From assembly GCF_026341825.1 (NCBI RefSeq), contig NZ_JAPENY010000003.1, positions 1,240,001 through 1,304,000 of the forward strand: DNA of 64,000 nucleotides. The letters are read 5' to 3'. The DNA comes from Streptomyces sp. NBC_00620. Lineage in GTDB: Bacteria > Actinomycetota > Actinomycetes > Streptomycetales > Streptomycetaceae. A program made the position numbers and the translations under genes. The notes under the pieces are model-generated. The model made no database searches, was not told the origin of the DNA, and saw nothing but the letters and a program-made list of their open reading frames with translations. The first letter of the stretch is position 1; each line of letters starts with the position of its first letter. Positions 8,515 to 15,937 of this stretch are shown piece by piece.

Positions 8515-11048
8515 TTGCTCGTGCCTTCCGGGAATGAGGATCTGTTGTTCTGCGTGGTCTGCTCGGTCGGTGCTCCGGGGCTCATGTCCTCAGCCTCGCA
8601 CTCGCTCTGGGCCCGCAGGACAGCGGCCTCGAACTCGTCGAGCTCGGACCGGGTGGCCTCCGGATCGACGGGCTGCCAGGCGGGCGGCCGCGGAGTCGGC
8701 ATGGGCTGCTTGGGCAGGCGGGTCGACGCGGTGCTCGACGACAGGGTCGCACCGCGCACCCGGCGCCGCAGCGACCCGGTGGCGTCGTCTGAACCCGACG
8801 GGGCGGCGCCGGAGTTGGCCTTGCCGCGCCGCTGAATGAGCCCGTCCCTCGGATGGGCCAGGGCTTCCTCGCCGCCGGACACCGTCGCGGATTCCTGCCT
8901 GCGTCCGTGGCCGGGGGCTTCCTCGACCCGGGACCGTGACGGAACCCTGCGGGGCAGGGCCGAGGCGCCGGGCGCCGGCTCGACCGTCGAAGGGCGCGGC
9001 TCGGGCGGGCCGGAGCGGCGGGCGGCCGGCATGATGTGCGGGGCCCGCGCCGCGGCTCCCGTCGGGTCGGCGAGCAGCAGATGCGAGGAGGGGACCGCGA
9101 CCGTGGCGGTGACGCCGCCGCCCGGGGTGCGGGACAGGACGACTTCGATGCCCCAGCGCCGGGACAGACCGCCGACCACGAAGAGGCCGAGGACCTCGGT
9201 GGGCGCCAGGTCGAGCCGCTCGCGGCGGATCAGGCGGGCGTTCTCCTCGGCCAGCCGCTCGGTGTTCATCCCGAGCCCATGGTCGATGATCTCGACTAGG
9301 GCGCCGCCGATGGAGCCGTGCCGGGGCCGCAGGACCACTTCGACGCTGCTGGACGCCGGGGAGAACATCACCGCGTTCTCCAGCAGTTCGGCGAGCATCA
9401 GCGTGAGATCGCCAACGATGTCAGGGGCGACCGTGACATCGCCTTCGGCGTGCGGGGTGACGCGCTGGTAGCCCTCGATCTGGCCGAGCGCGGCACGGAC
9501 GATGTTGCTCAGCCGCATCGGGCCGGTGCTGAGGCCGCCCTCACGGATTCCGGCGAGCAGCATCAGGCTGTCGGCGTTGCGCTGGAGACGTACGGCGATG
9601 TGGTCGATGCGGTAGAGCCGGTCCAGTACCTCGGGGTCGGTCTCGCCGCGCTCCACCGAGTCGATCAGCGCGAGTTGACGTGCCGTCAGGTTGCTGACGC
9701 GACGGCCGACGTTGCCGAACATCTCGGCGATGTTGCGGCGGCTGACGACCTGGCGCTCCAGCAGGGCGGTCGCGGTGACCTGAACCTGGTTGAAGGCCTC
9801 GGCGAGTTCACCGATCTCGTCGCGGACCGGCACGGGTACGGCTTCCAGGCGCGGCGGGCTGGCGTCCTCGGCGTCGTCGTCCGCGACGCGGGCCAGCTCG
9901 TGCTCCGCCGCCGCGGCCACATGCTGGGCCGCCGAGGTGAGGCTCTGCACGGTCCGCACCACGGAACGGCGCATCAGCACCGAGAACAGGAACCAGGCCA
10001 CGAAGGCGAGCAGGTTGCCGACGACCAGCCAGACCACCAGCCACCAGGCGCTGTTCGACGCGTCCTGGGTCTCGGCGGCGATCTCACCGATGAGCGACTC
10101 GGTGATCTTCAGCCGGTTCTGCGCCTGGCGCTCGTAGGTGGGGTCGGCGCTCAACGCTTCGTCGAGGACGCTGCCCAGCTGTTGCGCGTTCTCGGCGACC
10201 AGCGCGCCGGGGTCGACCTGGAGCTCGGCGTAGTGCTGGGCGATGACGCTCTGGTACGGGCTGTGTTCGATCCCGGCGAGGTCGCTGCCCTGTTCCTGGC
10301 TGGCGAACCGGGTGAACCGCTCGGCCTGGTAGGTGTACTGGTCGTAGTCACCGACGGCGCCGGTGTACTCGATCAGCGCGTTGGAGTTCTTGGTCCGGGC
10401 CGCGAAGACGCTGGTCTCGAAGGAGGCGTGGGCGGTGTCGGCGCGCAGCAGTGCGTCGAGCAGATTGCCCGCGGACGACGTGGACTCGCTGGGCGACTGG
10501 CCGAGGCCGAGGCCGTTGATCAGCCCCTCGATGACCGATCCGTACGCCGGGTCGATGTTGTCGGCCGGAATGGGCCCCGACTCGACGGTCTGCCGGAGGC
10601 TGTCCAGGCCCTCCAGTTCCTTGAGCGCCTGCGCCTCGGCGTCGGGCAGCCGGTCCCCGAAGGCCGAACGGACGGCATCCGCCTGGGTGTTGACCTGCTG
10701 CTGGGCATCAAGATAGGCAGCGGTCTCGGGTGGGCCCTCGTCGGAGGCGACGGCCTCGTAGCGCAGCGAGACGAGGAGCGCCTGCCGGTGCTCGGTCTGC
10801 ACGCCGTCGATGAGCTTGGTGACCTCCGCGCTGTCCCGCACCAGTTGGGCGGTGTCGGCGGCGGAGACGGCCCGGTCGACCTGGAGGTAGACGAAGTAGG
10901 AGAGCATCACCGAGACGACCGTGAGCGGCACGATCACCAGGACGTTGAGCTTCCGACGGAAGGGCCAACGGTCAAGGAGGGTCGGAGTCCGGCCTATTCG
11001 GGTTGCCGCGGACGGCTCTCCCAGGACGGCTTTCCTGTGCGCGGGCAC
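8511..11048 (-). CDS. cvnA: Conservon sensor histidine kinase-like CvnA
   Basis: An 845-residue membrane sensor. TM1 lies near residues 35-55, followed by an about 270-residue extracytoplasmic NIT (nitrate/nitrite-sensing-like) region. TM2 is near 330-355, then a HAMP-like linker and a dimerisation region with RIDHIAVRLQRNAD. The ATP-binding domain has an N box (ELLENAVMFS) and G boxes in DHGLGMN. The last about 200 residues are Pro/Arg/Ser-rich and probably disordered. GTG 11048 is preferred over TTG 11051 because AAGGAGG (11053-11059) leaves only 1 nt before the TTG; even so, the spacing to GTG is just 4 nt. The ligand is unknown. Confidence 0.9.
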   Translation of the reverse strand: MPAHRKAVLGEPSAATRIGRTPTLLDRWPFRRKLNVLVIVPLTVVSVMLSYFVYLQVDRAVSAADTAQLVRDSAEVTKLIDGVQTEHRQALLVSLRYEAVASDEGPPETAAYLDAQQQVNTQADAVRSAFGDRLPDAEAQALKELEGLDSLRQTVESGPIPADNIDPAYGSVIEGLINGLGLGQSPSESTSSAGNLLDALLRADTAHASFETSVFAARTKNSNALIEYTGAVGDYDQYTYQAERFTRFASQEQGSDLAGIEHSPYQSVIAQHYAELQVDPGALVAENAQQLGSVLDEALSADPTYERQAQNRLKITESLIGEIAAETQDASNSAWWLVVWLVVGNLLAFVAWFLFSVLMRRSVVRTVQSLTSAAQHVAAAAEHELARVADDDAEDASPPRLEAVPVPVRDEIGELAEAFNQVQVTATALLERQVVSRRNIAEMFGNVGRRVSNLTARQLALIDSVERGETDPEVLDRLYRIDHIAVRLQRNADSLMLLAGIREGGLSTGPMRLSNIVRAALGQIEGYQRVTPHAEGDVTVAPDIVGDLTLMLAELLENAVMFSPASSSVEVVLRPRHGSIGGALVEIIDHGLGMNTERLAEENARLIRRERLDLAPTEVLGLFVVGGLSRRWGIEVVLSRTPGGGVTATVAVPSSHLLLADPTGAAARAPHIMPAARRSGPPEPRPSTVEPAPGASALPRRVPSRSRVEEAPGHGRRQESATVSGGEEALAHPRDGLIQRRGKANSGAAPSGSDDATGSLRRRVRGATLSSSTASTRLPKQPMPTPRPPAWQPVDPEATRSELDEFEAAVLRAQSECEAEDMSPGAPTEQTTQNNRSSFPEGTSK

Positions 11049-11279
11049 CAAACCTCCTTGACGTCACTCCATGGAAGCCCGCTGCCCGGGCTTGGTGGGT
11101 TCACGATCGCGACAGCGCGCTCAGGCCGGCAAGTGGAACAAGGCCCTCGACTCCGCCAACATTAGCGGCTGCCGGAAGTGTTCGGCCATGATCAACCAAA
11201 CTCCGACATGCGGATACGTCCCGTTCGCGCGCATTTTGGCCACGTTGCGCCCACGGAATGAAGCCGCGCGGTCTCCAAA

Positions 11280-11329
11280 GGTGATCCAGTGGTGATCCTG
11301 TGGTGATGAAGTGGTCTCCGTCGGTGATC
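11280..11329. repeat. Phased direct heptamer repeats, GGTGATC at 11-bp spacing
   Basis: GGTGATC or a close variant starts at 11280, 11291 and 11302 (GGTGATG), a weaker GGTCTCC at 11313, and GGTGATC again at 11323. The first four starts are exactly 11 bp apart and the fifth 10 bp. Heptamers repeated once per helical turn just upstream of a -35 box are the hallmark of cooperative activators such as SARPs and some response regulators. The array sits directly before the TTGACG at 11340. The rest of the 369-bp gap between cvnA and the receptor gene (11049-11279) shows nothing else I can support. Confidence 0.6.
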
Positions 11330-11339
11330 TATTCGTGTC

Positions 11340-11369
11340 TTGACGGTCCGTAAGCGGGCTCGATTGGAT
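11340..11369 (+). promoter_or_regulatory. Candidate promoter of the osmoprotectant receptor gene
   Basis: TTGACG at 11340-11345 is a good -35 box; 18 bp later TTGGAT (11364-11369) is a poor -10 box. Transcription from here would begin near 11376 and leave a 40-nt leader before ATG 11418, which supports that start over one inside the promoter. The weak -10 together with the phased repeats immediately upstream fits an activator-dependent promoter. Confidence 0.4.
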
Positions 11370-11417
11370 CGTCGGGACCATCGCAACGCCGCGCCCGTCG
11401 GGCCGCCGCTCCGCCCC

Positions 11418-12386
11418 ATGCCAAGTCTGGATGACCAAGTGACCTTCGCCAGAAGCACCAGAACGTCCGCAACGTACGCTGTTTCCCTGCTGGTTGCGGC
11501 CACTGCCGCCCTGACGGGCTGCGGCTCCTCCGACTCCGGCAGCGACGACCCCTTGCAGGACGACGCCGCCGCCGGCGGGACGGTGGTGGTCGGCTCCAAC
11601 AACTTCCCCGAGAGCATCCTGCTCGCCGACATCTACGGCGAGGCCCTCAAGTCCAAGGGCATCAAGGTCAGTTACAAGCTGAACATCGGCAGCCGTGAGA
11701 CCACGTACGGACTGATCAAGAACGGCACGATCACGGTCATGCCCGAATACAACGGCGCTCTGCTGTCCTATCTGAATGCCGACGCGGTACCGACCTCGGT
11801 CGAGGACACCAACAAGTCCATCACCGCCGAACTCGATTCCAAGCTCACCCTGTTGGAGCCGTCCAAGGCCGAGGACAAGGACGCGGTCGCCATCAACGAG
11901 GCGACGGCCAAGAAGTACAGCCTCACCAGCGAGTCGACGATCGCCGACCTCGCCGACGTGGCCTCTGAGCTGGTCATCGGCGGTTCTCCCGAGTTCCAGA
12001 CGCGCCAGCAGGGGCTGTTGGGCCTCAAGTCCGAGTACGGCCTTGAATTCAAGTCCTTCAAGGCGCTGGACGCGGGCGGTCCGCTGACGGTCGCGGCCCT
12101 CAAGGGGAACAACATTCAGGCCGCGGACCTTTTCACCACGGACCCCACCATCGCCGCCAACAAGTTCGTCGTCCTCAAGGACCCGAAGAATCTCTTCAGT
12201 TTCCAGAACGTGACTCCGCTGGCGTACAAGAGCGATCTCCCGGCCGAGGGCGTTTCCGTACTCAATGAGATATCGGCGAAGCTCGACACCGAAACCCTGA
12301 TCGGGCTCAACAGCGAGGTGCAGGCCGACAACAAGGACCCGCTGGACGTGGCCAAGACGTGGCTGTCCTCCGCCGGACTGTCCTGA
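11418..12386 (+). CDS. Osmoprotectant-binding lipoprotein (OpuCC/ProX type)
   Basis: A secreted solute receptor of 322 residues. A hydrophobic signal (TSATYAVSLLVAATAALTGC) ends in the lipobox LTGC, so it should be anchored to the outer face of the membrane. The mature part has the OpuAC fold: GSNNFPESILLADIYGEALKS at the start, and GLIKNGTITVMPEYNGALLSYL, the conserved region of quaternary-ammonium receptors. The start could also be GTG 11439. It very likely serves the ABC importer at 4412-6929, which lacks a receptor gene, but it is separated from it by the conservon and has its own promoter region, so the stoichiometry can be set independently. Confidence 0.88.
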   Translation: MPSLDDQVTFARSTRTSATYAVSLLVAATAALTGCGSSDSGSDDPLQDDAAAGGTVVVGSNNFPESILLADIYGEALKSKGIKVSYKLNIGSRETTYGLIKNGTITVMPEYNGALLSYLNADAVPTSVEDTNKSITAELDSKLTLLEPSKAEDKDAVAINEATAKKYSLTSESTIADLADVASELVIGGSPEFQTRQQGLLGLKSEYGLEFKSFKALDAGGPLTVAALKGNNIQAADLFTTDPTIAANKFVVLKDPKNLFSFQNVTPLAYKSDLPAEGVSVLNEISAKLDTETLIGLNSEVQADNKDPLDVAKTWLSSAGLS

Positions 12387-12398
12387 CCCCTGCATGAC

Positions 12399-12424
12399 GG
12401 CCGGGGCGGACAGCCGCTCCGGCC
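12399..12424 (+). terminator. Hairpin after the receptor gene
   Basis: GGCCGGGGCGG (12399-12409) pairs with CCGCTCCGGCC (12414-12424), 11 bp with one G-U pair, across an ACAG loop. It starts 13 bp after the receptor stop. There is no U tract, but the position between two unrelated genes suits a terminator. Confidence 0.6.
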
Positions 12425-12483
12425 GGCGCCCGCCTCTGGGCGCGCGGTTGCCCTGGAACACACGGCTGAGGAGTACGTCCAGC

Positions 12484-14043
12484 ATGCTCAACGGCCGTGA
12501 CCTCGACGCGGACGCCGTCAGCCGGATCGCCGAGGGCACGATGACTCCCGCCGTGCACCCGGCGGCCCTGGAGGCGATGGAGCACACCCGGTGCGCCGCG
12601 CGGAAGCTGGCGGCGGAGGGCGCCCGGGTGTACGGGCGCAGCACCGGCGTCGGGGCGCACCGGGGCACCGTCGTCGAGGAGCGCGACGGCGACGGCCACG
12701 ATCTGCGGCTGCTGCGCAGCCACGCGGGCGGCGTGGGCGAGCCGCTGCCCGCACGCCAGGTCCGCGCCATGATGGCGGTCCGGATCAACCAACTGCTGGC
12801 CGGCGGCTCGGGCCTGCGCCCGGAGATCGCCGAGACCATCGCGGCCGCGCTGCGAGCGGGGGTGCATCCCGCGGTCACCGAGTACGGGGCGGTGGGTACC
12901 GGGGATCTGACGGCGCTGGCCCAGTTGGGGCTGGCTCTTTTCGGGCATGGCGGGTGGGAAGGTTCCACGGCGGACGCCGGGAAGCCGGTTCCGGAGGCCC
13001 TGCGGATCGAACGCGGTGACGCGCTGGCCCTGTTGAGCAGCAGCGCCCTCACCCTGGGCCAGTCCGCGCTCGTCAGCCACGACCTGGGCGGGCTGTTGCG
13101 CGCCGCGCATGTGGTGGCCGCGCTGTCGCTGTACGCGATAGACGGCTCCCTTGAGCCGTACGCGCCGGAGGTTCACCGGGCCCACCCGCATCCGGCCATC
13201 GGGTGCTCCGCGGCATACGTACGACGGCTGCTCGGCGTTCCTGAGCGGCGGCCGGCCGGAGTGCCCGAGCAGCCCCTCCCGCCGTCCGCGCGGGTGCAGG
13301 ACCCCTTCGGCTTCCGGTGCTTCCCTCAGGTGCACGGTCCGGCGACGGAGGCATGGGCGGGACTGGAGCGTGTGCTGTCCATCGACCTCAACTCCGCCAC
13401 CGAGAACCCTCTGATCGGCTGGGACGAGGTCACGGGCGCCGCTGTCGCCCAGCATCACGGCGGTTTCTTCGCGGCGCCGCTCACCCTGGCCCTCGACCAG
13501 TTGTGCCTGGCCACGCTCGGCACGGCGCGGCTCTCCGCCGCCCGGCTGTCCGGCCTGTGCCGCCCCGAACTGACCGGGCTGCGCTCCTTCCTGGCCGACG
13601 GGGCATCGGCGGGTTCGGGCGTGATGATCCTGGAGTACAGCGCGTCGGCCGCGCTCGCGGAGGTCCAGGCGTGTGCCACCCCGGCCGCCCTCGGGCACGT
13701 GGTGCTGGCGCACGGGCTGGAGGAGGCGGCCAGCTTCGCCACCCAGGCGGCCCGCAAGGCGCTGCGGCTGACCGAGGCGTACCGGCTGGTGCTGGGCTGT
13801 GAACTCGTCGCCGCGGTACGGGCGTTGCGTCAGCGGGGTGCCTCGCCGGACCCGGCGGCCCCGGCGGGCCGGGCCTACGCGCGGGCGGCGGCGGTCCTGG
13901 ACCCCGCCATGGCGGACCGGCCGCTCACGGACGACGTGGCGGCGACCACGGGCCTTCTCGCCGAATTCGCCGGATTCGCCGAGCTCGGCGGGCCCGATGA
14001 GACCGATGAGCCCGACGCCTTCGCGAAACTGTATGCAATATGA
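12484..14043 (+). CDS. HAL/PAL-family aromatic amino acid lyase homologue with altered MIO triad
   Basis: A 519-residue protein of the histidine/phenylalanine ammonia-lyase superfamily. The family landmarks are present: YGRSTGVG (the catalytic-loop tyrosine is residue 50), QDPFGFRCFPQVHG in the middle and NSATENPL after it. The triad that cyclises to the MIO electrophile is normally Ala-Ser-Gly; here it is Gly-Thr-Gly (residues 138-140, codons 12895-12903, within GAVGTGDL). The usual Asn in the GGN-FHG segment is replaced (HHGGFF), and Tyr is Phe in QDPF. It may therefore be a non-ammonia-lyase, a mutase or an unusual MIO enzyme. ATG 12484 has GAGGAG 10 nt upstream. The substrate is not predictable. 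Confidence 0.7.
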   Translation: MLNGRDLDADAVSRIAEGTMTPAVHPAALEAMEHTRCAARKLAAEGARVYGRSTGVGAHRGTVVEERDGDGHDLRLLRSHAGGVGEPLPARQVRAMMAVRINQLLAGGSGLRPEIAETIAAALRAGVHPAVTEYGAVGTGDLTALAQLGLALFGHGGWEGSTADAGKPVPEALRIERGDALALLSSSALTLGQSALVSHDLGGLLRAAHVVAALSLYAIDGSLEPYAPEVHRAHPHPAIGCSAAYVRRLLGVPERRPAGVPEQPLPPSARVQDPFGFRCFPQVHGPATEAWAGLERVLSIDLNSATENPLIGWDEVTGAAVAQHHGGFFAAPLTLALDQLCLATLGTARLSAARLSGLCRPELTGLRSFLADGASAGSGVMILEYSASAALAEVQACATPAALGHVVLAHGLEEAASFATQAARKALRLTEAYRLVLGCELVAAVRALRQRGASPDPAAPAGRAYARAAAVLDPAMADRPLTDDVAATTGLLAEFAGFAELGGPDETDEPDAFAKLYAI

Positions 14044-14057
14044 ATCGTATGCAGTAT
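14031..14057. promoter_or_regulatory. Divergent copy of the GntR-type box before the PAS gene
   Basis: GTATGCAATAT (from 14031) and GTATGCAGTAT (14047-14057) form two direct copies of the half-site seen in the other island operators. The second copy plus the next C-C matches 21715-21726 before moaA exactly. The strict CATAC-N8-GTAT spacing is not met here, so this is the weakest member of the set. It overlaps the stop codon of the lyase gene and ends 35 bp before the PAS-protein start. Confidence 0.55.
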
Positions 14058-14092
14058 CCTGACGGCTCTGACGGCCCCGGCTCGGAGGAGAC

Positions 14093-14524
14093 ATGGAAGA
14101 TCTGGATCCCGAGGTGGTGCTGGGAATGGCTGCCCAGGCACCCGACGGCATAGTGATCATCGACCGCGAAGGACTGATCCGCTACTGGAACCGGGGCGCG
14201 GAGCGCATCTTCGGGTTCTCGGCGGGCGAGGTCGCCGGTCGCAGCCTGGACATCATCATCCCCGAGAAGCACCGGCAGCGTCACTGGGACGGCTTCGTGA
14301 CGGCCATGGAGCAAGGGACCAGCAGGTACGGGGAAGCAGACCTCCTCTCGGTTCCCGCACTCGGGGCGGACGGCCGCAAGCTCTCCATCGAGTTCAGCGT
14401 CGTGCTGCTCGCCGATGCCGACGGCGGCGCGGCCCACTGCGGCGCGGTCATCCGGGATGTCACCGCACGCCGGGCCCGGGAGAAGGAACGGATGCGGCGC
14501 AACGAGGCCGCCACAACAGCCTGA
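14093..14524 (+). CDS. Stand-alone PAS-domain protein
   Basis: A 143-residue protein that is essentially one PAS domain: APDGIVIIDREGLIRYWNRGAERIFGFSAGEVAG, then an acidic middle part, ending in VIRDVTARRAREKER, the PAC-type exit helix. No kinase, HTH or other output domain follows, so it probably senses a ligand or redox state and acts through a partner protein. GGAGG is located 10 bp before ATG 14093. The half-site repeats of the oxalate-island operators lie immediately upstream, which suggests co-regulation with the formate/oxalate genes although it is transcribed separately. Confidence 0.8.
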   Translation: MEDLDPEVVLGMAAQAPDGIVIIDREGLIRYWNRGAERIFGFSAGEVAGRSLDIIIPEKHRQRHWDGFVTAMEQGTSRYGEADLLSVPALGADGRKLSIEFSVVLLADADGGAAHCGAVIRDVTARRAREKERMRRNEAATTA

Positions 14525-14534
14525 GAAACGCCTC

Positions 14535-14576
14535 CACGAAGCAGGGCCACCGTCACGACGGTGGCCCTGCTTCGTG
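14535..14576. terminator. Strong bidirectional terminator between PAS gene and frc
   Basis: An 18-bp perfect stem (14535-14552 with 14559-14576, arm CACGAAGCAGGGCCACCG) encloses a six-base loop. It starts 10 bp after the PAS stop and ends 14 bp before the convergent frc stop, so it serves both genes. Confidence 0.9.
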
Positions 14577-14590
14577 ATGCGGGACTCAGG

Positions 14591-15847
14591 TCAGGCGACG
14601 ACCTTGCCCTCGTGCAGCTTGCGGATGTCGTCCGCGTCGTAGCCGAGGTCCGCGAGCACCTCGTCGGTGTGCTCGCCGAGCAGCGGCGCACCCTCGATCT
14701 CGGGCTTGAAGCCGGAGAACTTGATCGGGCTGCCCACGGTCAGGTAGGTGCCGCGCTCCTTCTGCTCGACCTCGACGATCGTGCCGCTCTTGCGCATGTC
14801 GGGGTCGGCGGCGAGCTCCTTCATGCTGAGCACGGGCGCGCAGGGCACCTCGAAGGTGCGCAGGATGTCGACCGCCTCGTACTTGGTCTTGTCGGCCAGC
14901 CACTTCTCGATCTCGCCGAAGATGTCCATGATGCGCGGCTGGCGGGCCAGAGCGGTGGTGTACTCCGGGTCCTCGGCCCACTCGGGATGCCCGATGACCT
15001 CGCAGGTGCGCACCCAGTTCTGCTCCTGGATCGTGAAGTAGATGTAGGCGTTGGGGTCGGTCTCCCAGCCCTTGCACTTCAGGATCCAGCCCGGCTGGCC
15101 GCCGCCGCCGGCGTTGCCGCCACGGGGTACCGCGTCGCCGAACTCACCGTGCGGGTACTGCGGGTACTCCTCCAGGTAGCCGATCTTCTCCAGGCGCTGC
15201 TGGTCACGGAGCTTGACCCGGGTCAGGTTGAGCACGGCGTCCTGCATGGACACCGATACCTTCTGGCCGAGGCCCGTCGCGTTGCGCTGGATGATCGCGG
15301 TCAGCAGACCGATCATCAGGTGCATACCGCTGTTGCTGTCGCCGAGAGCCGAGCCGCTGATGGTGGGCGGACCGTCCCAGAACCCGGTGGTGGACGCGGC
15401 CCCGCCGGCGGCCTGGGCGACGTTCTCGTAGACCTTGAGGTCGCTCCACTTGGAGTCGTCGTTGAAGCCCTTGACCGAACCGAGGATCAGACGCGGGTTC
15501 AGCTCGTGGATGTAGTCCCAGCTGAGACCCATGCGGTCCATGGCGCCCGGCGCGAAGTTCTCGACCAGCATGTCCGACTCGCGGATCAGCTTCTCCATGA
15601 TCGCCTTGCCCTCGGCGGTCTTGGTGTTGATGGCCAGCGAGCGCTTGTTGCTGTTCAGCATGGTGAAGTAGAGGGCGTCGAGGTCCGGGATGTCACGGAG
15701 CTGACGGCGCGTCACATCGCCGCCGTTGATGCGCTCGACCTTGATGACGTCGGCGCCGAACCAGGCGAGCATCTGTGTACACGCGGGACCGGCCTGGACC
15801 CCGGTGAAGTCGATCACCTTGATTCCGGCGAGCGGCTTTTCACTCAT
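14591..15847 (-). CDS. frc: Formyl-CoA:oxalate CoA-transferase
   Basis: Moves CoA from formyl-CoA to oxalate, giving formate and oxalyl-CoA, so the decarboxylation cycle runs without spending ATP on each turn. The 418-residue length is close to the 428 of the Oxalobacter enzyme. The class III CoA-transferase nucleophile aspartate is Asp170 in SALGDSNSGMH, Gln18 is kept in GVQAGPA, and the mobile glycine loop is AGGGGQPG. ATG 15847 follows an AGGAGAAGG ribosome site. It is the second gene of the oxc-frc operon (90-bp gap). The paralogue at 33849-35078 shares the same motifs but is clearly diverged. Confidence 0.95.
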   Translation of the reverse strand: MSEKPLAGIKVIDFTGVQAGPACTQMLAWFGADVIKVERINGGDVTRRQLRDIPDLDALYFTMLNSNKRSLAINTKTAEGKAIMEKLIRESDMLVENFAPGAMDRMGLSWDYIHELNPRLILGSVKGFNDDSKWSDLKVYENVAQAAGGAASTTGFWDGPPTISGSALGDSNSGMHLMIGLLTAIIQRNATGLGQKVSVSMQDAVLNLTRVKLRDQQRLEKIGYLEEYPQYPHGEFGDAVPRGGNAGGGGQPGWILKCKGWETDPNAYIYFTIQEQNWVRTCEVIGHPEWAEDPEYTTALARQPRIMDIFGEIEKWLADKTKYEAVDILRTFEVPCAPVLSMKELAADPDMRKSGTIVEVEQKERGTYLTVGSPIKFSGFKPEIEGAPLLGEHTDEVLADLGYDADDIRKLHEGKVVA

Positions 15848-15937
15848 GGTGTATTCCTTCTCCTGAATGCTCTCAGTTGCGAGAGTCGGCTGTGCGGGGG
15901 CGGTTGTCGCGGGGTGGAGCGCTCGGGGCCGAGGCGC

